DNA of 34,701 nt from Cytophagaceae bacterium. GTDB taxonomy: Bacteria > Bacteroidota > Bacteroidia > Cytophagales > UBA9547. The stretch covers positions 1-34,701 of the forward strand of contig JAIYAU010000023.1 of NCBI GenBank assembly GCA_027488865.1, read 5' to 3'. The translations under genes and the position numbers were made by a program. Positions 1 through 7,162 of this stretch are shown here, in pieces. The notes under the pieces are model-generated. The model was given only the letters and a program-made list of their open reading frames with translations. It had not been told where the DNA came from and ran no database searches. Every line of letters starts with the position of its first letter. The first letter of the stretch is position 1.

Positions 1-22
1 AGAAAGGAAGTAGAAAGGAAGT
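1..22. repeat. 11-bp tandem repeat, two copies
   Basis: The unit AGAAAGGAAGT occurs twice in a row at the window edge and is followed by a partial third copy (AGAAA). The array may continue outside the window. No gene covers it. Confidence 0.7.
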
Positions 23-30
23 AGAAACCT

Positions 31-315
31 ACACCGTAGGATATAGAAAGAAAGTATATAGGCTAATTTTGGGAATAACTACCAAACCATGTTTATAATT
101 GACAATTGACAATTATCAATTCTCAATTATAGACTTTATAGAGACCTAGTAGAGAGGAACATCGGACACACACCGTAGGATATAGAAAGAAAGTATATAG
201 GCTAATTTTGGGAATAACTACCAAACCCTGTTTATAATTGATAATTATCAATTCACAACTATCAATTCACAACTATCAATTCACAATTATCAATTTACCA
301 TTCTCAATTATAGAC
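31..315. repeat. Intergenic direct duplication (two units, about 139 bp apart)
   Basis: Positions 31-102 and 170-241 match over 72 bp with a single difference (A versus C in ACCAAACC[A/C]TG). Both units then run into AT-rich runs of the TCAATT/ACAATT type and both end in TTCTCAATTATAGAC, at about 134 and 315. The second unit is longer because of an internal tandem expansion. The copies share no ORF, so this looks like non-coding repeat DNA, possibly a remnant of a small mobile or BIME-like element. A related TTATCAATTTTCAATT string lies near 4908-4930, upstream of the 7TM receptor gene, so the AT-rich tail motif is dispersed in the genome. Confidence 0.8.
248..295. repeat. 14-bp tandem repeat (ATCAATTCACAACT)
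   Basis: About three consecutive copies of ATCAATTCACAACT, the last diverging to ATCAATTCACAATT, sit inside the second unit of the larger duplication. This accounts for most of the length difference between the two units and suggests slippage. No spacers are present, so it is not a CRISPR array. Confidence 0.7.
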
Positions 316-459
316 GTCAGGTTGGTTTCCCAAAATTTTTCACCAAGGCAGCAAACAAAAAAATCACAAACGCAACACTTCAAATAATAATCTTTAGTCA
401 GTAATTTACTTATTTTAAAAATTAAGTCTATTTTAGTGGTTGATAATAACAAATATTGC

Positions 460-1023
460 ATGAAACCTATTAAATTTATTCTTGAAGGAGTGCCTATTGA
501 GGGAGCGTTGCAATCTAAAGTAGCTAAAAAGGACCTGTATGGTTACGCCAAAAAGCTGGTGCTCAAAGGGGATGTTCCACTCGAAAAGGGTTATATCTCA
601 TCTGAAGGAAAATTGATTCCTAGAAAAGCGCTATCCTTAGAAAAATGTGATCCTTTGGGTTCGCCTATTGAAGCCATTCAAATAGAACTTAACGGCGAAG
701 TGGCAGAAAAAAAACCAAGTACCTTGGAGGAGCCAGCGCAATTAGTTCAAGCAAAAATAACTGATTTGGTTGGTTTTAATGTTACCGATGTATACCCACT
801 TCAACTAAAATTGAACCCAGGTTTGTATGCTACCCAATTTTCGTACTACGCCAATATTTTACGTAAAGAAGCTTTTTTATTGGTAAAGGAAGATGATCAG
901 GCATTTCTGTTGGTGGGTGAAGCTAAATCAACCGCGTGGATAGGTAATGTAGTCCTTTACGATTTTTTTAATACTACCGAAGAGGAAGAAGAAAGTGACG
1001 AATTGGACTTTGACATGATTTAA
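460..1023 (+). CDS. Uncharacterised protein, first gene of the ATP-dependent ligase cassette
   Basis: I do not recognise this family. From the ATG at 460 the protein has 187 residues. An in-frame GTG at 436 would add eight residues, but ATG with MKPIKFILEG is the more natural start. No signal peptide or membrane segment is visible, so it should be cytoplasmic. The N-terminal half is rich in Lys, Pro and Gly and includes EKGYISSEGKLIPRKALSL. The C-terminal part is more hydrophobic and ends in a strongly acidic tail (EEEEES then DELDFDMI), as in proteins that contact basic partners or mimic nucleic acid. The next gene starts 12 bp downstream and the third overlaps the second, so the three are very likely one operon with the ligase. 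Its role is inferred only from that context: a cofactor of a nucleic acid joining reaction is possible. The gene is confident, the function unknown. Confidence 0.8.
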   Translation: MKPIKFILEGVPIEGALQSKVAKKDLYGYAKKLVLKGDVPLEKGYISSEGKLIPRKALSLEKCDPLGSPIEAIQIELNGEVAEKKPSTLEEPAQLVQAKITDLVGFNVTDVYPLQLKLNPGLYATQFSYYANILRKEAFLLVKEDDQAFLLVGEAKSTAWIGNVVLYDFFNTTEEEEESDELDFDMI

Positions 1024-1035
1024 ATAATTTTTTTA

Positions 1036-1731
1036 ATGGATTTACTACACTTAGAATACAATGGAAAATCGGCCAAACTACCGATAAGGAGTTTGCCGGC
1101 CAAAATAAAACCACAACTGAGCTATAAAACAAGTGTGGGAAAGTTAAGTTCTGTGCTGTTGAGGTCAGGGATAAACCCACTTGTACAAACTGAAAATATT
1201 TCATTTCAAGATATAATTGATAAAGATGATGAAATTATTTTAGACGGGATAGGTGAGGCAGTTGATCGAGACACATTGTCTACAGCCTATTATGACCCAG
1301 CCAATCCCCAACCCGAAACCGGATTTGAGTTTGTGGATGTTATATTTGGGCCGGATGGAGCAGAAAAACAACGCAGGCCACATTTGATTCGATCGGCCAA
1401 TATAAACACTTTAAATCCAATTAAAATAACCAAACAATTGCCTATCAACGAAGCATTTGCTTCATTTGTTTTTAAACAAACCCATCAAATTGTGCATGAA
1501 GATGGCTTAATGCGTGATTTTTTGTTTGGATTGGCACAAGATTTACATCAATCACAAACGATTGCGGTATTGGGCGCAGGCGCTAAAGGAAATCAACCCT
1601 TAATAGTGAGGGACAAGGGTAATCCCTACCGCGCATTTTTGTATGGTGAAATAGGCACTGGCGATAATGCTGGTGCGTATAAATTGTTATTATTACTTTC
1701 AGATCAAGAACTTAAACTTCCCGAGGCATGA
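1036..1731 (+). CDS. Uncharacterised protein, second gene of the ligase cassette
   Basis: 231 residues, starting at an ATG 12 bp after the previous stop. Its stop overlaps the next start in an ATGA arrangement (1728-1731), which implies translational coupling to the ligase-like gene. No transmembrane segment or signal peptide is visible. The middle contains an acidic stretch (DIIDKDDEIILDG) and the C-terminal third has a Gly-rich run (VLGAGAKGNQ), but no motif I can assign to a known enzyme. FVDVIFGPDGAEKQRRPH is a distinctive segment for searches. The tight coupling suggests its product is needed in a fixed ratio with the ligase. I do not recognise the family. Confidence 0.85.
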   Translation: MDLLHLEYNGKSAKLPIRSLPAKIKPQLSYKTSVGKLSSVLLRSGINPLVQTENISFQDIIDKDDEIILDGIGEAVDRDTLSTAYYDPANPQPETGFEFVDVIFGPDGAEKQRRPHLIRSANINTLNPIKITKQLPINEAFASFVFKQTHQIVHEDGLMRDFLFGLAQDLHQSQTIAVLGAGAKGNQPLIVRDKGNPYRAFLYGEIGTGDNAGAYKLLLLLSDQELKLPEA

Positions 1732-3161
1732 TTGATAGCAGCATGTTCACAGTTTCATCAGGATCCTATCGATTTGCTCCAAAAGGGGCCATTACGGATC
1801 AAGTGCTTATAGATGTAGCCAACAGATATGAGCAGCAGGTGATGCGTAAAATTGCCTTTGTGTTTCCAGATCAACTCGGACAAAGATTTTCTGGTACAAA
1901 TCAAGTGCTCGAAACCACCAAATACGATGGAGAGGGTGTTTTTATATATTTTGAAAAAGACAAATACCTATTTTGTTTTAGTCCTTCCAGTGGCAGAACT
2001 CGCCTAGGTTTTGCTGCATTAGATAATCTTAAAAGCAAACTAAACGCGGGAGTTAAAAAAGCACTTTTTAGAGCAGAATTATACTTGGCCAATATCAATG
2101 GCGTTAGAGAAAACGTGGGCGATGTGATAAGGGTAAGTTTTTCTAATAATCAAGAAGATATTAATCGATTGCATTTGGCGGTGTTTGACATGATAATGCT
2201 CGATGGCGAAGATTACCAAGTGCTTCCATTTGATAAAACTTGGGCAAAAATTGGTGACTTATTAGCTGGTAGCACTAATGACCTCGCCCACAGGGCCGAA
2301 GGAGGGCTAGTGGGGGAGAATGAAATTGAAAAAATATTTAATACCAAAATTGAAAGTGGACAAGAAGGTATTGTAGTTCGTGTTTTTTCACGAAACGAGA
2401 TTTATAAGATAAAACCGCGACGTACCATCGATGCGGTTGTAATTGGGTATGTAGAGGGTGAGTTGGAAAACGGACATGGTATTACCTCCTTATTAACAGC
2501 ACTTAATTATCCCTTGGCCAATCAACTGGTGTTTCAAACTTTGGTGCGAATAGGCTCTGGTTTTACTGATGAGCAAAGAATTTCTTTACTTTCTGTGCTG
2601 GAAAGCAGTAAAATAAACCCACCCATCATCATGACAGATTCCGACGGGCGAAGTGTTCATTTTATTAAACCAGAACTAATAGTTGAGGTCTCTTGTGAAG
2701 ACCTTATTGAAACCAGTGCTTCGAACAAAACTAACTTAACACAAGTATTTAAATACGAGGCAGGTAGTTATACTTTTGAAGGAATGAGTGTGTGTCCAAG
2801 ACCTACATTCGCCACTTTTGTAAAACTCAGGGAAGATAAAACGTTAGCAGCTGGTGGGGCAAGGTTTTCGCAAATTTCTTCAGCTACTGCCCCAACCATA
2901 AAAAAATCAAGCACTTCAAAGCCGCAGATTTTACGTAGAGAGGTTTATTTAAAAGGTGAAATGGTAAGAAAGCTGCTATTGATAAAAAATGAAAATGACA
3001 CCGTGCCGTTTCCTTATTTGATTTATTGGACAGACTATTCTTCTAAAAGAAAAGATCCGTTAAAAGTTGATTTTGAAAGTGCAGCTACTATCGAACGCGC
3101 GGAGCTGTTGTGTAAAAAATTGATTGATGAAAATATTGTTAAGGGTTGGGCACCAATGTAA
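1728..3161 (+). CDS. ATP-dependent DNA ligase-like nucleotidyltransferase with C-terminal extension
   Basis: 477 residues, with the ordered motifs of the covalent nucleotidyltransferase superfamily. Motif I is KYDGEG, with K65 as the expected adenylated lysine. Motif III is FDMIMLDGED near 153-162. Motif IV is EGIVVR at 213-218. Motif V is KIKPRRTIDAVVIG, with K227 and K229. Motif VI is in FVKLREDK, with R368, D370 and K371. The segments GFTDEQ and FIKPELIVEVS match the OB-fold part of ATP-dependent DNA ligases. The enzyme should seal nicks using ATP. Bacteria rely on NAD-dependent LigA for replication, so this would be an accessory ligase. Residues about 400-477 form an extra domain (YLIYWTDYSSKRKDPLK) that I cannot name. 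The start overlaps the upstream stop. RNA rather than DNA as substrate cannot be excluded. Confidence 0.85.
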   Translation: MIDSSMFTVSSGSYRFAPKGAITDQVLIDVANRYEQQVMRKIAFVFPDQLGQRFSGTNQVLETTKYDGEGVFIYFEKDKYLFCFSPSSGRTRLGFAALDNLKSKLNAGVKKALFRAELYLANINGVRENVGDVIRVSFSNNQEDINRLHLAVFDMIMLDGEDYQVLPFDKTWAKIGDLLAGSTNDLAHRAEGGLVGENEIEKIFNTKIESGQEGIVVRVFSRNEIYKIKPRRTIDAVVIGYVEGELENGHGITSLLTALNYPLANQLVFQTLVRIGSGFTDEQRISLLSVLESSKINPPIIMTDSDGRSVHFIKPELIVEVSCEDLIETSASNKTNLTQVFKYEAGSYTFEGMSVCPRPTFATFVKLREDKTLAAGGARFSQISSATAPTIKKSSTSKPQILRREVYLKGEMVRKLLLIKNENDTVPFPYLIYWTDYSSKRKDPLKVDFESAATIERAELLCKKLIDENIVKGWAPM

Positions 3162-3162
3162 T

Positions 3163-3891
3163 TTACCAATTTCTGCTACTCAGTACCAAATGGGTAGCAG
3201 AAAGTGTAACCATTATAACACTCCCAAAATACAATAAATCTCTGCTGTCAACAAGCCCTTTGCTAATAGATTGATAGTGGTAATCGATGCCAAATTGAGA
3301 AATAATATCTGACCACGTGCCCCATACATTTACAGAGGCAAGTGCTGTAAAGCCTGAATGGAATAAATAACATAAAAATACAGCAATTATAAATGCAGTA
3401 ATTTGATTTTCATTTAAGGAAGAGGTAAAAATGCCGATGGCTGTAAAAACTGCTCCCAATAGAAAGAGTCCTAGGTACGAACCAATTACCCCAGCAGTAT
3501 CAATGTTGTTTTCAGGATTGCCCAAGGCCCTAATGCTATAATAGTATATAAAAGTGGGAAGTATGGATAAGACCACGAGGGTTAAACCTGCCAAGTATTT
3601 ACCCAAAATTATGTCCCAATCGGTTAAAGGTTTGGTAAATAAAAGCTCCATGGTGCCTCCTTTTTTTTCTTCAGCAAATGTGCGCATGGTGATGGCAGGA
3701 ATTAAAAACATAAAAATAAATGGGGCAATAGAAAAAAGCGTGTCCATGTCAGCAAAACCATATTCCAAAACACTAGTATCTGGAAAAACCCACATAAACA
3801 AACCCATACCTGTCAAAAACAACCCAATAACAATGTAGGCTATCATTGAATTGAGAAAGGAATTGATTTCTTTTAAAAGAATACTTATCAT
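3163..3891 (-). CDS. gldF: GldF-type ABC-2 permease (gliding motility-associated)
   Basis: 242 residues with about six hydrophobic membrane segments. The phrase TFAEEKKGGTMELLFTKPL near residues 71-89 is the conserved cytoplasmic stretch of ABC-2 permeases of the GldF/NosY type. It would form the membrane channel of the Gld ABC transporter in the inner membrane, powered by GldA, whose gene ends 3 bp upstream, so the two are cotranscribed. In Flavobacterium this transporter is linked to gliding and T9SS function; its substrate is not established. The usual third subunit gene, gldG, does not follow. Instead the stop codon lies 1 bp from the stop of the convergent ligase gene. A generic ABC-2 permease is the alternative. 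Confidence 0.85.
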   Translation of the reverse strand: MISILLKEINSFLNSMIAYIVIGLFLTGMGLFMWVFPDTSVLEYGFADMDTLFSIAPFIFMFLIPAITMRTFAEEKKGGTMELLFTKPLTDWDIILGKYLAGLTLVVLSILPTFIYYYSIRALGNPENNIDTAGVIGSYLGLFLLGAVFTAIGIFTSSLNENQITAFIIAVFLCYLFHSGFTALASVNVWGTWSDIISQFGIDYHYQSISKGLVDSRDLLYFGSVIMVTLSATHLVLSSRNW

Positions 3892-3894
3892 GAG

Positions 3895-4806
3895 TTATTT
3901 TGTTAAATCACCAAAAATTTGTTCTAAAGAGCCTTCTTCTTGCTTAAGTTCAATTAAAGGCCAGCGATTTTCTGCAGCTAGTTTAAATATGATTGATCTT
4001 ATGTCTTTGTCCTTGTTAGTTTTTAACTGATATTTTCCATTAGCAACACGACTCACCGCTAGGGCACCTTCCAGTTGCTCTAGTTGACTCATGTCTATAT
4101 CTTGCTCAAACTCAATATTTATAAGCATAATAGTCTGATGGCCCGATTTAAGTGCTCCGATGGTTTCGTTGGCCACAATTTTACCTTTGTTTATAATCAC
4201 CACCTGGTCACACAGTTGCTGCACTTCTTGCATAATGTGTGTTGAGAAAATAACTGTTTTTTCCTTGCCTATTTCTCTTATTACCTCCCTTATTTCAATG
4301 ATTTGGTTAGGGTCCAGTCCAGTGGTTGGCTCATCCAATATCAATACTTCTGGATCATGTAATATAGCTTGTGCCAACCCTACACGTTGTCTGTAGCCTT
4401 TAGACAATGAACCTATTTTTTTATTTTTTTCTACTAAAAGGCCAGTGAGGGATATCATTTCTTTGATTCTCTTTGCCAATTTTTCTCCTTTAATACCATG
4501 AATACCACCTATAAAACTTAGATATTCATACACGTACATATCTAGATACAAGGGATTGTGCTCTGGTAAATAACCTATGCGCTTTTTTGATTCTATAGGT
4601 GACAAGGTTACATCGATGCCACACACAATTATTTTGCCTTCGGTAGGAGGGAGGTAGCTGGTAGCAATTTTCATGGTCGTGGATTTGCCTGCTCCATTAG
4701 GACCCAAAAATCCCAAAATCTTGCCTTTTTCGGCGGTAAAGCTAATATTGTCTACTGCTGTCTGAGTGCCAAAAGTTTTTGTTAAATTAATTACCTGTAC
4801 CGACAC
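3895..4806 (-). CDS. gldA: GldA-type ABC transporter ATPase
   Basis: 303 residues. The Walker A motif GPNGAGKST is at 35-43, the ABC signature LSKGYRQ at 134-140, Walker B LILDEP at 155-160, and the H-loop histidine is in FSTHIMQEV. The C-terminal ~80 residues after GKIVANETIG match the GldA-type extension rather than a short generic ATPase. It binds and hydrolyses ATP on the cytoplasmic face to drive the partner permease (3163-3891). A good Bacteroidota promoter lies upstream on the minus strand (4857-4888), divergent from the 7TM receptor gene. Confidence 0.88.
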   Translation of the reverse strand: MSVQVINLTKTFGTQTAVDNISFTAEKGKILGFLGPNGAGKSTTMKIATSYLPPTEGKIIVCGIDVTLSPIESKKRIGYLPEHNPLYLDMYVYEYLSFIGGIHGIKGEKLAKRIKEMISLTGLLVEKNKKIGSLSKGYRQRVGLAQAILHDPEVLILDEPTTGLDPNQIIEIREVIREIGKEKTVIFSTHIMQEVQQLCDQVVIINKGKIVANETIGALKSGHQTIMLINIEFEQDIDMSQLEQLEGALAVSRVANGKYQLKTNKDKDIRSIIFKLAAENRWPLIELKQEEGSLEQIFGDLTK

Positions 4807-4856
4807 GTGCTTATGTTATAATGGCTTACTAGTTTGATAATTTCTGTATTAAAAAT

Positions 4857-4888
4857 CAAAGTTATGAAATCTAAACAATTCTTGCCAA
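4857..4888 (-). promoter_or_regulatory. Predicted promoter for gldA-gldF
   Basis: Read on the minus strand, TTG (plus 4886-4888), 21 bp, then TAACTTTG (plus 4857-4864). This matches the Bacteroidota consensus TTG-N17-23-TAnnTTTG. The start codon of gldA is about 50 bp downstream. Confidence 0.6.
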
Positions 4889-5001
4889 TTCTATTTGAAT
4901 AGTGAATAATTATCAATTTTCAATTTACAATTTTCCATTAACGTACATTTAGAAAAACCGATATGTATTCTTAAACAATAATTATTAAATTGTGGCTAAT
5001 T

Positions 5002-6921
5002 ATGAGAATCAAACTTTCATTCGGCTGTTATTGCACACTCAACTTTGTTAAATTTTGGTTATTGTTTGTTTCTTTGATTTGTTTTTCTTCGGGTAATGTG
5101 TTTTCTACTAACCTTGATACACTTTTTTTATCTGCCGAACCACTCGAATTAGTTTTAGAAAATAGTAAAGTAACAGTATTAGAAGATACAACGGGAAAAT
5201 TAGATTTAGCCCAAATTAATACCTTAAAGCCAATCCAAACACCTTTTACCCGTAAAGCTGGCGCTGTATACTGGGTTAAATTTATTCTTAAAAATAACGA
5301 TTATTCAGGCAAACGTTGGCATTTAGAAGCTATCGATCCACGATTTCTTAACGTTTCTTTATTTGAGTTGTCCAACGAAGGATATAAAGAGAGCCAAACC
5401 ATGGGTTCAAATCTTCAGTTTGCCAATCGACCTTTTTTTCACAAAAATTTTATTTTTAACATCAACATCAAAAGTGAAAAATCTAAAACGTTCTATTTTA
5501 GGGTACAATCGCATATCCGTAGTCCGCTCATTTTTAAAGTAAGGTCCGGCGAATATTTGTTGAGCTATTCGGTAGTGGAGTATTTTTTATTGGGGTTGTT
5601 TTATGGCATTTTGGCCATCATAATACTTTATAATTTTTTTCTTTTTATTTCAACAAAAGAAAAGGTTTACATTTTCTATGTGTTTTATGTAATAGCCTGT
5701 GGTTTTTCGGCTTTTAATGAAGACGGCACTGGCTTTCAATTTATTTGGCCATATTTCCCGCTTTTTAATACTTTTCTTATCAATTATTCACAAAGTTTGC
5801 TTTTGCTGGCGTTTGTGGTGTATGCCATTCATTTTCTTGAAATAAACAGAACCAATAGTAAATTTTATCTATTTATTATCGGTTCTACCCTCGTCTATGT
5901 ATTATATAAAGCTTTTATACTAACCCTAGGCTCTAATTACGAAGAGGTTTTAATTATCTATTTTCTTCCATTTATTCTAGTGTATTGTGCCGCCATAGAA
6001 CAAACATTTAAAAAAAGCAGGTCTGCATCGCTTTTTTTGGCTGGCTATTCAATTATTGTGCTAAGTGTATTGTTGTCAATATTGCGCATAAGTGGTTTGG
6101 TAGAAGGCAATGCGTGGAGCGTATATGGCCTAAATATTGGTTTTGTAATTGAGGTATTAATTTTGTCTTATGCCCTTGGCGACAAAATGAAATTAGCCAT
6201 AAGAGAAAAGGATAAATACCAACAAGGACTTATTACACAACTTGTTGAAAATGAAAAATTAAAAGATGAGATTAACCAAGGTCTTGAGCATAAAGTAGCC
6301 CAAAGAACTACCGAGCTCAATTACAAAAACCAATTGTTAGAAGATACGAATTTAAAACTTGAAGACGCTTTTGAGCAGTTGAAGCACCAAGCTGAAGAAA
6401 TTAAAACCATGAACGAATTGTTACATGAAGATAATAGAATGTTAAAACTTGACCTTGAGCAGCAGTCTAAAGCCAAGCTCATGTTTGAGGACACTAGTTA
6501 TGAGGAGTTCAATAAAATTTATCCAGACGAAGAACACTGCTTGAGTTATTTAGCTGAAATTAAATGGAAGAACGGTTATAGCTGCAAAAAATGTTCAAAT
6601 GTAACCTTTTTTGAAGGTAGAACGCCTTTTTCGCGAAGGTGTACCAAGTGTGGTTATGAAGAATCTGCTACTGCATACACAATTTTACATAGAAGCAAGG
6701 TCCCTATCAACAAGGCCTTTTACATTGTGTATTTGGTAAGCACTCAAAAGCAGGAAATCACTTCTGAGGAACTGTCAAAAATACTAGACCTGCGGCAAAA
6801 AACCTGTTGGAGTTTTAAACAAAAGGTAGTTATCGCCATCAATAGATTTGCGATTACCAACAAACGGCCTTACAAAAAGTGGGGAGAGCTTTTACTTGAG
6901 GACCTTACAGACGAAAATTAG
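5002..6921 (+). CDS. 7TM-DISM receptor fused to an IS1595-transposase-like zinc ribbon and helix-turn-helix
   Basis: 639 residues from the ATG at 5002; a TTG at 4990 is in frame, but the ATG gives a normal signal peptide. Order of parts: signal peptide (1-37), periplasmic 7TMR-DISMED2-like domain (about 45-185, with YWVKF), seven-helix 7TMR-DISM region (about 190-390), coiled coil (about 395-485), then a C-terminal DNA-binding-like module. That module has FNKIYPDEEHCLSYL, a zinc ribbon (C528-x2-C531 and C547-x2-C550) and a helix-turn-helix segment (LSKILDLRQKTCWSFKQK). This matches the N-terminal zinc ribbon of IS1595-family transposases. The catalytic DDE domain is absent. I infer a membrane-bound sensor acting directly on nucleic acid. 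A close paralogue lies at 20137-22044. The TPR histidine kinase gene follows 241 bp downstream. Confidence 0.85.
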   Translation: MRIKLSFGCYCTLNFVKFWLLFVSLICFSSGNVFSTNLDTLFLSAEPLELVLENSKVTVLEDTTGKLDLAQINTLKPIQTPFTRKAGAVYWVKFILKNNDYSGKRWHLEAIDPRFLNVSLFELSNEGYKESQTMGSNLQFANRPFFHKNFIFNINIKSEKSKTFYFRVQSHIRSPLIFKVRSGEYLLSYSVVEYFLLGLFYGILAIIILYNFFLFISTKEKVYIFYVFYVIACGFSAFNEDGTGFQFIWPYFPLFNTFLINYSQSLLLLAFVVYAIHFLEINRTNSKFYLFIIGSTLVYVLYKAFILTLGSNYEEVLIIYFLPFILVYCAAIEQTFKKSRSASLFLAGYSIIVLSVLLSILRISGLVEGNAWSVYGLNIGFVIEVLILSYALGDKMKLAIREKDKYQQGLITQLVENEKLKDEINQGLEHKVAQRTTELNYKNQLLEDTNLKLEDAFEQLKHQAEEIKTMNELLHEDNRMLKLDLEQQSKAKLMFEDTSYEEFNKIYPDEEHCLSYLAEIKWKNGYSCKKCSNVTFFEGRTPFSRRCTKCGYEESATAYTILHRSKVPINKAFYIVYLVSTQKQEITSEELSKILDLRQKTCWSFKQKVVIAINRFAITNKRPYKKWGELLLEDLTDEN

Positions 6922-6932
6922 AAGAAGATAGA

Positions 6933-6958
6933 ACAAAAAAATTGCTTAAATTTTTTGT
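6933..6958 (+). terminator. Possible weak terminator after the first 7TM receptor gene
   Basis: An imperfect A/T inverted repeat (ACAAAAAAATT / AAATTTTTTGT, one A-A mismatch) lies 11 bp after the stop. The stem has almost no G-C pairs, so termination would be weak. Confidence 0.3.
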
Positions 6959-7108
6959 AATTATTTCATGATTTTTCGCTAATAACTAAAGTTTTTCTAC
7001 CAATTTCTTAACTCATTTCGCATAATGATGCACTTTTTTATATAAAACAATTATATTTTGTTGTAAATTAGTTAAAGCCAGCAATTAATATTTTTTCAAC
7101 TTTACTAG

Positions 7109-7115
7109 TACTTTG
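7109..7115 (+). promoter_or_regulatory. Predicted -7 element for the TPR histidine kinase
   Basis: TACTTTG followed by C, the same form as the -7 elements upstream of glyS and the ECF sigma gene in this window. No convincing -33 TTG lies 17-23 bp upstream. The predicted start of transcription would be about 40 bp before the GTG at 7163. Confidence 0.4.
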
Positions 7116-7162
7116 CCACATTCTTATGTAGATTTGGATGATTCATATACCCTATTTGATAA

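Noticed and set aside
248-295. Short tandem repeats as a possible CRISPR array
   Set aside because: Copies are contiguous 14-mers with no spacers, and no cas genes are present in the window.
276-461. A minus-strand ORF of 61 codons in the repeat region
   Set aside because: It covers AT-rich repeat DNA and the region directly before the ligase cassette, and its translation has no recognisable features.
460-1731. The partners of the ligase as Ku or LigD polymerase/phosphoesterase subunits
   Set aside because: No Ku core motif, no polymerase aspartates and no phosphoesterase histidine pattern could be found.
6480-6921. IS1595-like zinc ribbon read as an inserted IS element or transposase gene
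   Set aside because: It is in frame with the receptor, there is no DDE catalytic domain, no terminal inverted repeats were seen, and the same fusion occurs at 20137-22044.
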